Shown here: positions 7,753 to 15,567 of the stretch, piece by piece | Layout: each line of letters starts with the position of its first letter | Numbering within the stretch: position 1 is the stretch's first letter | Position numbers and translations under genes: made by a program | The notes under the pieces: generated by a model | The model's database searches: none | The model's input: only the letters and a program-made list of their open reading frames with translations | Told to the model about the DNA's origin: nothing | From: CAZYAK01 sp964645935 | Lineage (GTDB): Bacteria > Patescibacteriota > Gracilibacteria > Peribacterales > Peribacteraceae | Direction of reading: 5' to 3' | Length of the DNA stretch: 20,939 bases | Assembly: GCA_964645935.1 (NCBI GenBank) | Contig: CAZYAK010000022.1 | Location: forward strand, 1-20,939

Positions 7753-8388
7753 ATGGATGCCCCTGTACATCAGCGGGGCCCCGACTACCCGGCCGACCGG
7801 CTGCCTACGGGGCTGCTCGGTGGGCTCCAAGAAGCGTGGCGCCATGTGCGGGCTGAACGGGTGGAGCTCTTCAGCGTGATGAGCGAAGAGGCACTCCGCC
7901 TCGCCAATGCGGGCGATCCCAGTGTCATCGACCAGCGGCCGTGGAACCGCGTCACCACCATGACACTGCGCCCCGGCGATCTCCCGTACACCGTGGCGTG
8001 GGCTGGGCTCACAGGCTGCACGGCGGAGCTCCTGGTGGCGGACGACGACGATGGGCGTCTACTGCTCGCCACACACTTCCTGCGCGGGCCCGACAGCGCC
8101 GCACGGGTCCGATCCGCTTTGCATCAACACCTGGAGAATACGCGTGGGAACATCCGCGCCTGCCTTCTGCGGATGGTGATGAGGGGCAATCGCGCGTTCC
8201 CGCAGCCCGAGCCCCTCACGTCCGCCCACGTGCGCGTCCTCCACTACCGTCACATACACTCCGCACGCAGCGGAACAACCCTTGACCCCACCCGACTCAC
8301 CGCCTTGGTACCCGCGGAAGGGCCGATCGAAGCGCTGGGTCAGGATATGCGCGAGCGGGTCCATCTGGAGCCCGTGCCCGTGGGCTGA
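7753..8388 (+). CDS. Hypothetical protein
   Basis: A 211-residue protein without a recognised family. It begins 5 nt after the pseudouridine synthase and is probably co-transcribed with it. The middle has alternating hydrophobic strands (TVAWAGLTGCTAELLVA, then GRLLLATHFL) followed by an amphipathic helix with many His and Arg. An acidic DDDD run at about residues 96-99 sits between two strands. There is no signal peptide or membrane segment. The C-terminus is rich in Pro and Glu. A cytoplasmic alpha/beta protein is the most I can say. Confidence 0.65.
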   Translation: MDAPVHQRGPDYPADRLPTGLLGGLQEAWRHVRAERVELFSVMSEEALRLANAGDPSVIDQRPWNRVTTMTLRPGDLPYTVAWAGLTGCTAELLVADDDDGRLLLATHFLRGPDSAARVRSALHQHLENTRGNIRACLLRMVMRGNRAFPQPEPLTSAHVRVLHYRHIHSARSGTTLDPTRLTALVPAEGPIEALGQDMRERVHLEPVPVG

Positions 8389-8394
8389 TATCGT
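8389..8394 (+). promoter_or_regulatory. Possible -10 box upstream of trpS
   Basis: TATCGT starts immediately after the upstream gene's stop and ends 6 nt before GTG 8401, which begins a short frame resembling the trpS N-terminus. It could drive trpS with a leader of about 70 nt. Confidence 0.3.
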
Positions 8395-8400
8395 CGATCC

Positions 8401-8436
8401 GTGCGAGTCCCTTCCGGAATCCGGCCCTCGGGGGCA
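8401..8436 (+). repeat. Degenerate duplicate of the trpS start
   Basis: Read from GTG 8401, the first eleven codons give MRVPSGIRPSG, against MRVLSGIQPSG at the true trpS start 70 bp downstream. Nine of eleven residues agree, counting GTG as Met, while the DNA differs at many third positions. The frame is shifted relative to trpS, continues as unrelated residues and stops at 8626-8628 inside trpS. This may be the remnant of a partial gene duplication or a translated leader. Confidence 0.5.
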
Positions 8437-8470
8437 TGGTTCGACACCCAGTATCCTTACCTCAACTTGT

Positions 8471-9433
8471 ATGAGAGTCCTCTCAGGCATCCAACCGTCG
8501 GGCCAGCTCCATCTGGGGAATTACTTCGGTTCCATCCAGCCGAACCTCGGGTACATGGGCAAGGCGGAGTCCAGTTACTACTTTATCGCCGACCTCCACG
8601 CGCTGACCACCGTGCAGGACCCGGTTAAGTTTGCGCAGTACCGACAAGACGTCATCTTGGACTACCTCGCCTGCGGGTTCGATCCCGACAAGGCCATTTT
8701 GTACTACCAGTCCGACGTCCCCGAACACACGGAACTGATGTGGATCCTGGCCACCGTCTCGCCCATGGGTCTTTTGGAGCGCGCGGTGAGCTACAAGGAG
8801 AAGGTGGAGAAAGGGATCTCGGCTTCGGTGGGCCTCTTCACGTACCCGGTGCTGATGGCGGCGGATATTCTGCTCTACGACGCCAACCTCGTCCCCGTAG
8901 GCAAAGACCAGAAGCAGCACCTGGAGATGACCCGCGACATCGCCGTGAAGTTCAATGCCGTGTACGGCGAGACCCTCATCCTCCCCGAGCCCCTCATCCG
9001 GGAGGACACCGCCGTGGTCCCGGGTACCGACGGTCAGAAGATGAGTAAGAGCTATGGCAACACCATCCCGCTCTTCGCCCCGGAAAAGGACATCAAGAAG
9101 GCCGTGATGGGCATCACGACGGATTCCAAGGGCATGACCGACCCCAAGGATCCCGACACGTGCCCCATCTTCCAGATCCACAAGCTTTTCCTCACGGAGG
9201 TCGACGCCACCGCGCTGGCTGCGGAGTACAAAGACGGTCTGCCCTACGGCGAAGCCAAGAAGCGTCTCCTCCAGACCTACCTCGACGCATTCGCGCCGAT
9301 GCGCGCCAAACGCGAGTTGCTGGCCGCCAAGCCCGATGCCGTGCGAGAGATCATGGCCGAGGGAGCCAAGAAGGCGTCAACGGTGGCCCGGGCCACCATG
9401 GAGCGCGTTCGTACGGCCATCGGTATCCGGTGA
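8471..9433 (+). CDS. trpS: Tryptophanyl-tRNA synthetase
   Basis: A 320-residue class I aminoacyl-tRNA synthetase that charges tRNA-Trp with tryptophan using ATP. The start MRVLSGIQPSGQLHLGNYFG is the canonical bacterial TrpRS opening, with HLGN (14-17) as the HIGH motif. KMSKSYGN (190-197) is the second ATP-binding signature. FIADLHALT, YQSDVPEH, GLFTYPVLMAADILLY and VPVGKDQKQHLEMTRDIA line the tryptophan and adenylate pocket in this family. Length is normal for bacterial TrpRS (about 320-340). The frame is open farther upstream, but family alignment fixes ATG 8471. Its stop overlaps the maf start by one base (TGATG), so the two are co-translated. Confidence 0.97.
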   Translation: MRVLSGIQPSGQLHLGNYFGSIQPNLGYMGKAESSYYFIADLHALTTVQDPVKFAQYRQDVILDYLACGFDPDKAILYYQSDVPEHTELMWILATVSPMGLLERAVSYKEKVEKGISASVGLFTYPVLMAADILLYDANLVPVGKDQKQHLEMTRDIAVKFNAVYGETLILPEPLIREDTAVVPGTDGQKMSKSYGNTIPLFAPEKDIKKAVMGITTDSKGMTDPKDPDTCPIFQIHKLFLTEVDATALAAEYKDGLPYGEAKKRLLQTYLDAFAPMRAKRELLAAKPDAVREIMAEGAKKASTVARATMERVRTAIGIR

Positions 9434-10017
9434 TGCGCACCCCGCCCCTTGTCCTCGCGTCGGCCAGTCCCCAGCGCAAGGAGCTCCTTGCGGGCCTCGG
9501 CCTGCCCTTTGAAGTGGTAGTGAGCGCCGTTGACGAGGCTGCTTGTCTCGAGCAAGACCCCGTCGCACGCAGTGTGATCCTGGCCCGCCTCAAGGCCGAG
9601 GACGTTTCGCATGAACGCCCCGATGCCTGGATCATCGGCTGCGATACGCTCGTGGTGGCGGAGGACGGCACGCTTTTGGAGAAGCCCGCAGACGCCGAGG
9701 AAGCGCGGCGCATGATTCGGCTGCAGTCGGGTAAGACCTCGTGGGTGCATTCTGGCATGAGTCTTCGCTCGCCCGATGGCGACGAGTGGCACGCCGTCTC
9801 CAGCTCCTCGGTGCGTTTCCGCGCCATGTCGGATGCGGACACGGAGTGGTGGGTGCGCGGGGGACTCTGGCAGGGGAGGTCGGGAGCGTTCCAGATCGAC
9901 GGCCTTGGGCAGCTCATGATCGAGCGCATCGAGGGGGATTGGACGAGCATCGTGGGCCTGCCGGTCTTTCTGCTGGGAGGGCTCTTGCGGACGGCGAGGG
10001 CGCCCTTCTTTGAGTGA
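9433..10017 (+). CDS. maf: Maf/YhdE-family nucleotide pyrophosphatase
   Basis: A 194-residue Maf protein. Family members hydrolyse non-canonical or canonical nucleoside triphosphates to monophosphates and have been linked to septum control. Visible motifs are LASASPQRKELL at the start (phosphate-binding Ser and Arg), IIGCDTLVV with the catalytic Asp, LEKPADAEEARRMI, and a late GRSGAFQIDGLGQLMI followed by GDWTSIVGLP. The usual spacing is kept. ATG 9433 overlaps the trpS stop by one base, implying coupling. Which of the Maf substrate subfamilies it belongs to cannot be settled from the motifs alone. Confidence 0.93.
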   Translation: MRTPPLVLASASPQRKELLAGLGLPFEVVVSAVDEAACLEQDPVARSVILARLKAEDVSHERPDAWIIGCDTLVVAEDGTLLEKPADAEEARRMIRLQSGKTSWVHSGMSLRSPDGDEWHAVSSSSVRFRAMSDADTEWWVRGGLWQGRSGAFQIDGLGQLMIERIEGDWTSIVGLPVFLLGGLLRTARAPFFE

Positions 10018-10041
10018 TGGGCTGTTGGTCGGTCGGCTGAG

Positions 10042-10200
10042 TTAGAGCGTGGATTCGTGGGGTTTGTGATCGGTCTTTCCCACGCGCTCGCCGATGTCGT
10101 CGCCGAGATCGTTGATGTCGCGGGGATTGGCGGAATTCTTGTTGTCGTCGCCCTTGGTATCGCTGCCGCCGTTGGGGCCGTTGCCGGGAGGGGGAGTCAT
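10042..10200 (-). CDS. Small polar hypothetical protein
   Basis: A 52-residue frame from ATG 10200 to TAA 10042, downstream of the metallopeptidase gene on the same strand. It is rich in Gly, Asp, Asn and Pro and very hydrophilic; it reads like a disordered protein (MTPPPGNGPNGG near the start, DDIGERVGKTDHK near the end). Third codon positions are mostly G or C, as in the neighbouring genes, which favours real coding. It otherwise fills a gap of about 220 bp between two convergent transcription units. There is no Shine-Dalgarno sequence; CCCCC precedes the ATG as at other starts here. Function unknown. Confidence 0.5.
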   Translation of the reverse strand: MTPPPGNGPNGGSDTKGDDNKNSANPRDINDLGDDIGERVGKTDHKPHESTL

Positions 10201-10242
10201 GGGGGTCTGGGGGAACAGGTACGGAAGTGATAAATGAGACGA

Positions 10243-10938
10243 CTACAACGAACAGATGCGGTAATTTCGCAGCGTGCGGCGGATTTCCAGCTGGTCCGGG
10301 ACGAACCGCTCCACTTCCATCCAGAACCGGCGGGAGTGGTTGCGCACGACGCGATGGGCCAGCTCGTGGATGATCACGTAGCGCAGCAAGGACTCCGGTA
10401 CCAGGAGCAGGACGGCGTTGAGCATCACGTCGCCGTGCGGGGAGCAGCTACCCCAGAGGGACGACGCATAGCGTAGACGCACGCCCCGGATGCCCATGCC
10501 GAAGGTTTCGGCCTCCAGCCGCTCCACGTATGCCTTCAGGCGGGGCAACTCGCCCTTTGCCAGCACCGTCCACAAGAAGCGGTGCAGCTGTGCGCGGCGC
10601 ACGCGCGGACCCACGGTGATGCGCCAGCCCAGCGCAGTGGGGTAGGCCTTGGTGCGGGTGCCGGGGAGCAACTGGAAGGTGCGTACTGTGCCATCGGGCA
10701 GGCGCACGTCGGTGCTCGTCTCGCCGCGCAGCAGCGGGCGGAACGGGTCGATGACCAGGCGCTCGCGCTCCTTGCGCACAATGCCTGCCATGCGTCGGAG
10801 CAGCGACTCCACGTGCTCGTGCTCTTGGGCGTCCGAGAGGTCGCGCGCCAGACGGATGATCACCGTGCCGTCACGGTACACCGCCCGCGAGTGCTTGTTG
10901 CGGGTGCGTTCGATGCGGTGATCGATGTCGTCGTGCAT
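10243..10938 (-). CDS. YgjP/DUF45-type putative metallopeptidase
   Basis: A 231-residue protein from ATG 10938. The C-terminal half has the YgjP-like zinc-peptidase pattern: RYASSLWGSCSPHGDVMLN, then VIIHELAHRVVRNHSRRFW, giving HExxH at 191-195 and the third ligand near His201, with FW after it as in DUF45. The N-terminal half (about 1-110) is basic and beta-rich, as in other members. Substrates of this family are not well established. The open frame extends upstream to 11025, but those residues overlap the upstream gene's end, and ATG 10938 sits 4 nt after that gene's stop, so I chose it. It is probably co-transcribed with the exported protein upstream. Confidence 0.85.
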   Translation of the reverse strand: MHDDIDHRIERTRNKHSRAVYRDGTVIIRLARDLSDAQEHEHVESLLRRMAGIVRKERERLVIDPFRPLLRGETSTDVRLPDGTVRTFQLLPGTRTKAYPTALGWRITVGPRVRRAQLHRFLWTVLAKGELPRLKAYVERLEAETFGMGIRGVRLRYASSLWGSCSPHGDVMLNAVLLLVPESLLRYVIIHELAHRVVRNHSRRFWMEVERFVPDQLEIRRTLRNYRICSL

Positions 10939-10942
10939 CGGG

Positions 10943-11827
10943 TCAGCGGAGGGAGTCGGAACTGGGAAGTGCGGAGCCCGATCCGGAGGGAGTGCTAGAG
11001 GTGAGCGCGCGCAAGAGCGTGGCACAGCGCAGCAGCTCCTCGGTGCCCGCCTGGGCGCGGGTGGCGCGGTCGGGTGCAGCGGCGGCCGTCTGGGCGGCCA
11101 GTGTCCGGAGTGCAGTCTCTTGGGTGCTTAGGCAATGCCGCGCCTCGGCCCAGCCATCGCGGGCCTCGCCTTTCTCCGTGAGCTCGGCGTTCCGCGCAGC
11201 GTCCACGCGCAGGATGAGTGCTCCGGCTAGTGCGCCCGCGCGGTCCGCGCGCAGTGAAACCAGCGCATCGGCTAGGGGCACGCGGTAGCGCTGCAGGAGG
11301 TTCTTGCGGGCCTCCATAAGGTCCTCGGAAGAGCGGTATACGCCGCTGTCGATGGCGAACATCACGGTGTCTAGCGCGTCGGCAAGGATGTCGACCCGCG
11401 AGAGCGCCGCGGAGCGGATGGTGTCGCTGGGTCCCGGCAGGGCTTGCACGCGCTCATGCGTCTTGCTCAGCTGCTCGCGTTCGAGGGCGATGTCTGCGCG
11501 TGTGCAGCGCAGAAGCACGGGGAGGCGCGTGTCGCGGTTGCTGCGGCGCAGGTCCTCGCGGCAGTCACGACGCAGCTCCGCGCGCTTGCGGACAAACGCG
11601 GCGGTGCGCTGGCGGAACTGCGCGTCGGCTTTCCGGTCCTGCACCAGATCCAACCGGAGCGTCGCGGCGCGGTCTTCACGCTGGGACTGGACAGTCTCGC
11701 TCTCGCGATCGCCTTCCCATTCTATCGCTGCAGACGCGCCCGATCCGGAAAGCATGTCGCCCGAGGCCGCGGAGGCGGCGGCGGGGAGCAGGAGAAGGGC
11801 GGAGGCGAGGAGGGTGTGTCGGAGCAT
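10943..11827 (-). CDS. Exported alpha-helical hypothetical protein
   Basis: A 294-residue protein with a clear signal peptide: MLRHTLLASALLLLPAAASA, with likely cleavage after ASA near residue 20. The mature part is almost wholly helical and highly charged (many Arg, Glu, Asp, Ala, Leu), with few aromatics and three Cys, consistent with coiled-coil helices. A Ser/Gly-rich tail ends it. I do not recognise a family. An in-frame ATG at 11887 is open too, but it would place 20 residues derived from a repeat in front of the signal peptide; ATG 11827 also has a strong -10 box 7 nt upstream. It probably sits at the cell surface. The YgjP-type gene follows after 4 nt. Confidence 0.78.
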   Translation of the reverse strand: MLRHTLLASALLLLPAAASAASGDMLSGSGASAAIEWEGDRESETVQSQREDRAATLRLDLVQDRKADAQFRQRTAAFVRKRAELRRDCREDLRRSNRDTRLPVLLRCTRADIALEREQLSKTHERVQALPGPSDTIRSAALSRVDILADALDTVMFAIDSGVYRSSEDLMEARKNLLQRYRVPLADALVSLRADRAGALAGALILRVDAARNAELTEKGEARDGWAEARHCLSTQETALRTLAAQTAAAAPDRATRAQAGTEELLRCATLLRALTSSTPSGSGSALPSSDSLR

Positions 11828-11834
11828 GGGCCCC

Positions 11835-11840
11835 AGTATA
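11835..11840 (-). promoter_or_regulatory. -10 box of exported protein gene
   Basis: On the minus strand TATACT (5 of 6 to TATAAT) ends 7 nt before ATG 11827. This supports that start and predicts a leaderless message. The adjoining fold-back repeat supplies the sequence where a -35 would lie, with no good match. Confidence 0.55.
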
Positions 11841-11850
11841 CCCAAACGCG

Positions 11851-11970
11851 AAGGGGGCAAAGGGGATAAAGGGCATAGAAGGGACAAAAGTGCAGCAGCA
11901 AAGACATCCTGCTCAGCGGCAATCCTTACATCCTTTCCCCATTGTGCCCTCTGTCCCTTCTGTGCCCCTC
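11851..11970. repeat. Fold-back element 1 (purine-rich arm with complementary arm)
   Basis: The left arm (about 11851-11890) is made of short units such as AAAGGG, GGGCATAG and AAGGGACA. The right arm (about 11931-11970) is largely its reverse complement (TGTCCCTTCTGTGCCCCTC). The arms match well but with small indels, around a centre containing AGCA/TGCT. The element fills the gap between the GH15 gene and the exported-protein promoter; the GH15 stop lies at its right border. Confidence 0.55.
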
Positions 11971-14044
11971 AGCTCCCGCTGACGATCCGGTACATCTCTT
12001 TGCCGATCACCTCGCGCTCCTTGTCCAGGTAGCGGAGGACGGTGTCCACGTACGTGGAATGGCTCCAGGTGAGGGGAGCTACCGAGAGCGGTGCGCCCGT
12101 GTAGGGATGCAACTGCTCGGGGAGGAGGCCGGATGGGGAGGCGTGGCGCACGGCCCACTCGATGGTCTTGCGCGCGGCTTCCAGATCCGCCGGAGTCTTG
12201 GCCAGGGCGATTCGCCACTGGGCGTCCCAGAGGGTGGTGATGATCCAGGGATTGCCCGGCACTTCGGCCGTGGGGGGCGTGACGCTCTGGTAGTAGTCCA
12301 CGGGATAGCGGCACATGCCGCCCACCGGCGTGTGCACTGCGAGCTTCTCGGCCAGCTGGTTCATGGTGGAGACCACGCGCGGATCGTCCGGGGGCAGCAC
12401 GTCCAGCATCCATACGGCTGCCATGCTGGCGTCAGGGGTGGCGTCGCGCTCCGTGGTCACGCCGTCCTTGCGCTTGATCTTCTTGAGGAAGCGTTGTTCC
12501 TTCTCGTCGAAGAGGTGGAACAGGAGCGCCTGGCGCATCTCGTCGGCGGCGGTTTGGTACTGCTGCGAATGGCGGTGGTGTCCCAGGATGTGCGCCACCT
12601 GTGCGGCGGCGTGGAGGCCAGCGATGACAGTGGCGGTGGTGTAGGTAAAGACGCCCCGGTGCTCCTCCCACGGGTCGTAGCTGGGCAGCGGAAGGCCCGT
12701 GCCCTCCTCACGGAAGTCCACCATAAACTGCGCAGCCTTCTTGATGAAGCCCTCGAAGAGCTCCTGCAAAAACTCGAAGTCCTGCTGGCTCTGGAAGTGC
12801 TTCCACATGGCGTGCACCACGAGAGCTGTCTCATCCTCCTGGATGGGCAATTGCGGCTCGCCGTCGCGCAGCCACGCGTGCCAGGACGATCCCGGGGAGC
12901 CGTCGGGGTTGTACTTGTGGAGAAGGTAGCCGTCGGGCATTTGCAGCTTCACGCAGAAGCGGAAGAAGTTCCGAGTCACCTCGCCGTAGCCGGCGCGGTC
13001 CAGGGCCAGACTCACGAAGGAGCCGTCGCGCGGCCACACATACGTGTAGGTGTCGCGGTTGAAAGCCATGATGTCGCTATCCGCAGCCGCAACGATGCCG
13101 CCGCGGGCGTCCACGTGCGTGCGGATGGTGAGGAGGCTGCGGTGGTAGAGGTCCACGGATTCCTTGCTGAGCGTGCCGAAGCCACGGGGCACTTTGAGCG
13201 CCCAGCTCTTCCAGTAGTTCTTGCAGTTGCGGTGCAATCTCTCGGGGGTCTCCTGAAGGATCTTTTGCTGCAGTGTGAGCACTTCTTCTAGGCTTTTCCC
13301 TAGGCAGAGCCAGAGGATGGTCTCAGTCTCCTTCCCCGCCGGAACATCACAGTGGATGGCCACCGTGGAGTCTACAGAGCCCTGCTCGATGGGGTGGCGG
13401 GAGAGCTCGCCGTCCTCGGCATCGCGCCACGTGCCTTCTAGCCCGCGGTAGTCGGATTTGCCCGTGGTGTATGAGGAGATCCCGCAGGTCTTGAGCCCTT
13501 CCATGCTGCGGAGGATGGACGCGTAGCGCCCGCCGCGGATGCCCGTGTGACACTCCGTAGCGCGGTCGGTTTGACCGCCGATGAGAAAGTACCGCTTCTC
13601 GCGGTAGTGGATCAGACTATTGGTGTAGGGCTCGTAGAACGCCGTGTCCTTCTGCTTGTCACCGTAGATATGGAAGTCGTGGTTGAAGAAGAGCCGCACC
13701 TTCTTGTCCGTGCCGTCGGTGGACCGGATGGTGAAGTGGCGCAGGAGGATGTTGTGCACGGGATGGACGTAATCCAGCGCCGTGATGGTGAGACCCAAGC
13801 GGTCGTTCTCCAGGATGGAGTTGCCGGTGAGCGTATCGGCCTCGTACCGCGGTGTGATGCGCCACGTACCGTCGTTCCACCACGAGAAGCCTTTGCCCTC
13901 CACCAGCACGCCCACGCGGTGCATGTGGCCGTAGGTGGTCTGATCCTCCATGCCCACGTAGGGGAAGTAGAGGTCGCGCATCTGCAGGTGCTCATCGAAG
14001 GTGGCGAGAGCCTGGCCGTTGCCGAAGACGAGAGAGCGAGGCAT
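11969..14044 (-). CDS. GH15-family glucoamylase-like glycoside hydrolase
   Basis: A 691-residue protein of the bacterial/archaeal GH15 type, which releases glucose from alpha-glucans by inversion (some members act on trehalose). The N-terminal beta-sandwich (about 1-270) opens with MPRSLVFGNGQALATFDEH and contains RDLYFPYVG. The (alpha/alpha)6 barrel follows, with YVWPRDGSF (about 336-344), LPIQEDETALVV carrying the likely general acid (Glu405), and SGLLPEQLHP carrying the likely general base (Glu643). No signal peptide is seen from ATG 14044, so it is probably cytoplasmic and acts on stored polymer. The open frame reaches 14080, but the family start is MPRSL. It is last in a cluster with a GH57 enzyme and a GT4 transferase. 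Confidence 0.9.
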   Translation of the reverse strand: MPRSLVFGNGQALATFDEHLQMRDLYFPYVGMEDQTTYGHMHRVGVLVEGKGFSWWNDGTWRITPRYEADTLTGNSILENDRLGLTITALDYVHPVHNILLRHFTIRSTDGTDKKVRLFFNHDFHIYGDKQKDTAFYEPYTNSLIHYREKRYFLIGGQTDRATECHTGIRGGRYASILRSMEGLKTCGISSYTTGKSDYRGLEGTWRDAEDGELSRHPIEQGSVDSTVAIHCDVPAGKETETILWLCLGKSLEEVLTLQQKILQETPERLHRNCKNYWKSWALKVPRGFGTLSKESVDLYHRSLLTIRTHVDARGGIVAAADSDIMAFNRDTYTYVWPRDGSFVSLALDRAGYGEVTRNFFRFCVKLQMPDGYLLHKYNPDGSPGSSWHAWLRDGEPQLPIQEDETALVVHAMWKHFQSQQDFEFLQELFEGFIKKAAQFMVDFREEGTGLPLPSYDPWEEHRGVFTYTTATVIAGLHAAAQVAHILGHHRHSQQYQTAADEMRQALLFHLFDEKEQRFLKKIKRKDGVTTERDATPDASMAAVWMLDVLPPDDPRVVSTMNQLAEKLAVHTPVGGMCRYPVDYYQSVTPPTAEVPGNPWIITTLWDAQWRIALAKTPADLEAARKTIEWAVRHASPSGLLPEQLHPYTGAPLSVAPLTWSHSTYVDTVLRYLDKEREVIGKEMYRIVSGS

Positions 14045-14073
14045 AGCCGCTAGGCGGAAAAGGCAAATAGCAA

Positions 14074-14176
14074 GCACCAAGGATCAAACAGAGTCGCTGC
14101 GGGAGCGAGCGTCGAATGCCTGGGGCAAGTGGAACACTCAGTCATGGTTTGTAATTTGGTACTTGGTACTTGGTGC
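14074..14176. repeat. Fold-back element 2 with short tandem repeat
   Basis: GCACCAAG (14074-14081) and CTTGGTGC (14169-14176) are an 8-bp inverted repeat about 100 bp apart. The right side contains a 7-bp tandem repeat, TTGGTAC, about two and a half copies. The element lies between the GH15 and GH57 genes and supplies the last dozen codons of the GH57 gene (ending STKYQITNHD). It is weaker than elements 1 and 3. Confidence 0.4.
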
Positions 14177-15559
14177 CTCTCCCCCCAAGCGGCTCCTCAG
14201 ATCGTGCAAGGCGTGGCTGAACCGGCGATAGGCTTCATAGGGCGAGTCGTAGGGGCTGAAGTACTTGTGCACGTCCCCGTCGTTCCAGAACTTGGTGCAC
14301 ATGTAGTAGAAGTGGTCGGAGGTCTGGAGCTTGCGCCACGTCTCCAAGAGATCCGGATCCTTTGCGCCCTTCACGGCGCTTTCCAACGAATAGACGGCGT
14401 CGAGCGAGGCGTTCTGGATGCCGTTGCCGAGCCACGCCGAGAGGTCGCGCTCGGAGTCCGCCCAGGAGACGAAGTGATGTGCGTCGTAGCGATCGGCGTC
14501 GCGGCCTGCCCAGCGGCGCAGTACTTCGGAGGGTGTGACGGCCTGAATGCCGCGCTGTGCCCACACACGTGGCAGCGCTTTGAGGAACTCGAAGATTCCG
14601 GTCGCGGCCCACTGGTGCTCGCCGAAGGTCTCGTAGTCCATGAAGAGGTTCACGCAGTAGCCGCCGGATCCGAGCAGCCAGTCGGTAAAGGTCTCCGCGT
14701 TCAGTGGGAAGCCGATCCACGACTTGTCCGAGAAGCGGAACGCCACGTCGTCGGAGAGGCGGTAGTTCTTGAGGAGTACGTGGATGTCCTTCGCCCGGGC
14801 GGGGAGGGGGCGGTTGGCTGCCACGGCGCGTTCGAGGTTGCGCGGCAACGGGAAGGCCGGGGGCACGAAGGGCGCGTTGGGACTGCGGTCACCGAGGAGG
14901 CGGTCCGCGCCCTCGGCGAGGATGCCGGAAAACCCCATCAGACGGGCGACGTGCGCGAGTTCGTTGCGGTAGATCAGCTCCGTGTTCCGAAACACCCTGG
15001 GCGTCTGGCCGAAGAGCTCCTCGATCTTGCGGACGTGCTTGGTCACCTGCTGGCAGAACTCCGGCATGGACTTCAGGCTGGAGAGCGAGTGGTAGTACGT
15101 CTCCGCCAAGAACTCCACCCTTCCCGTGGCCGCGAGTGCGCGGAACGAGTCCAGCACGTCCGGGCCGTACTCTTCGCATTGGTCCAGGAAGACGCCGGAG
15201 AGCGAGTACGCGACGGAGAAGTTGGGGTGCTGCGTGACCATCTCCAAGATGGCGAGGTTGGCGGGGAGGTAACACTTCTCGGCGACCTTCCGGAAGATGG
15301 CGCGGTTGCCAGCGTGATCGAAGTAGTCCGCCTCGCCCTTGCCGATGTCGGTGATCCGGAGGTCCTTGAGGCGGTACGGCTGGTGCACCTGGAAGTAGAA
15401 GCACACGACGGGCAGTGACGAGTGGTCGAGTGGTGAGTGGGTAGTGGTGTCGCTCTTCGTCGAACGAACTGAGGACTTCACACGCGTGACTCGCCCACTT
15501 CTTACTCGCCCACTCGTCACGTTCCGAGTCTTCTTGGATGAACGCACATGTTTGGTCAT
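14138..15559 (-). CDS. GH57-family alpha-glucan hydrolase or glucanotransferase
   Basis: A 473-residue retaining enzyme of family GH57 (alpha-amylase, branching or 4-alpha-glucanotransferase activities occur). Conserved regions: VCFYFQVHQPYRL (HQP at 59-61); GRVEFLAETYYHS (147-158); VFRNTELIY with the probable nucleophile Glu194; NLFMDYETFGEHQW with the probable acid/base Asp308; and a late WADSERDLSAWLGN. The first 48 residues are Ser/Thr/Arg/Lys-rich and come from a fold-back repeat. Family members normally begin a few residues before CFYFQVHQP, so the true start could be CTG 15415 or GTG 15406. ATG 15559 lies 8 nt after the glycosyltransferase stop. The C-terminal dozen residues also come from repeat DNA. 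Exact activity is not decided. Confidence 0.88.
   Translation of the reverse strand: MTKHVRSSKKTRNVTSGRVRSGRVTRVKSSVRSTKSDTTTHSPLDHSSLPVVCFYFQVHQPYRLKDLRITDIGKGEADYFDHAGNRAIFRKVAEKCYLPANLAILEMVTQHPNFSVAYSLSGVFLDQCEEYGPDVLDSFRALAATGRVEFLAETYYHSLSSLKSMPEFCQQVTKHVRKIEELFGQTPRVFRNTELIYRNELAHVARLMGFSGILAEGADRLLGDRSPNAPFVPPAFPLPRNLERAVAANRPLPARAKDIHVLLKNYRLSDDVAFRFSDKSWIGFPLNAETFTDWLLGSGGYCVNLFMDYETFGEHQWAATGIFEFLKALPRVWAQRGIQAVTPSEVLRRWAGRDADRYDAHHFVSWADSERDLSAWLGNGIQNASLDAVYSLESAVKGAKDPDLLETWRKLQTSDHFYYMCTKFWNDGDVHKYFSPYDSPYEAYRRFSHALHDLRSRLGGEAPSTKYQITNHD
15415..15520. repeat. Fold-back element 3 inside the GH57 reading frame
   Basis: GTGACGAGTGG (15415-15425) and CCACTCGTCAC (15510-15520) are a perfect 11-bp inverted repeat. 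The arms extend inward imperfectly to about 35 bp using short units related to GAGTGG and GTGGGCGAGT. The centre has the small palindrome TTCGTCGAACGAA. The 106-bp element is read through in frame and supplies most of the odd N-terminal extension of the GH57 protein. Confidence 0.6.
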
Positions 15560-15567
15560 AGAGGGGA

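Noticed and set aside
14129..15418. A 429-codon plus-strand open frame opposite GH57, and similar long frames at 11942-13291 and 19012-20100
   Set aside because: All lie opposite genes with catalytic motifs and show the composition expected of antisense frames in GC-rich DNA.
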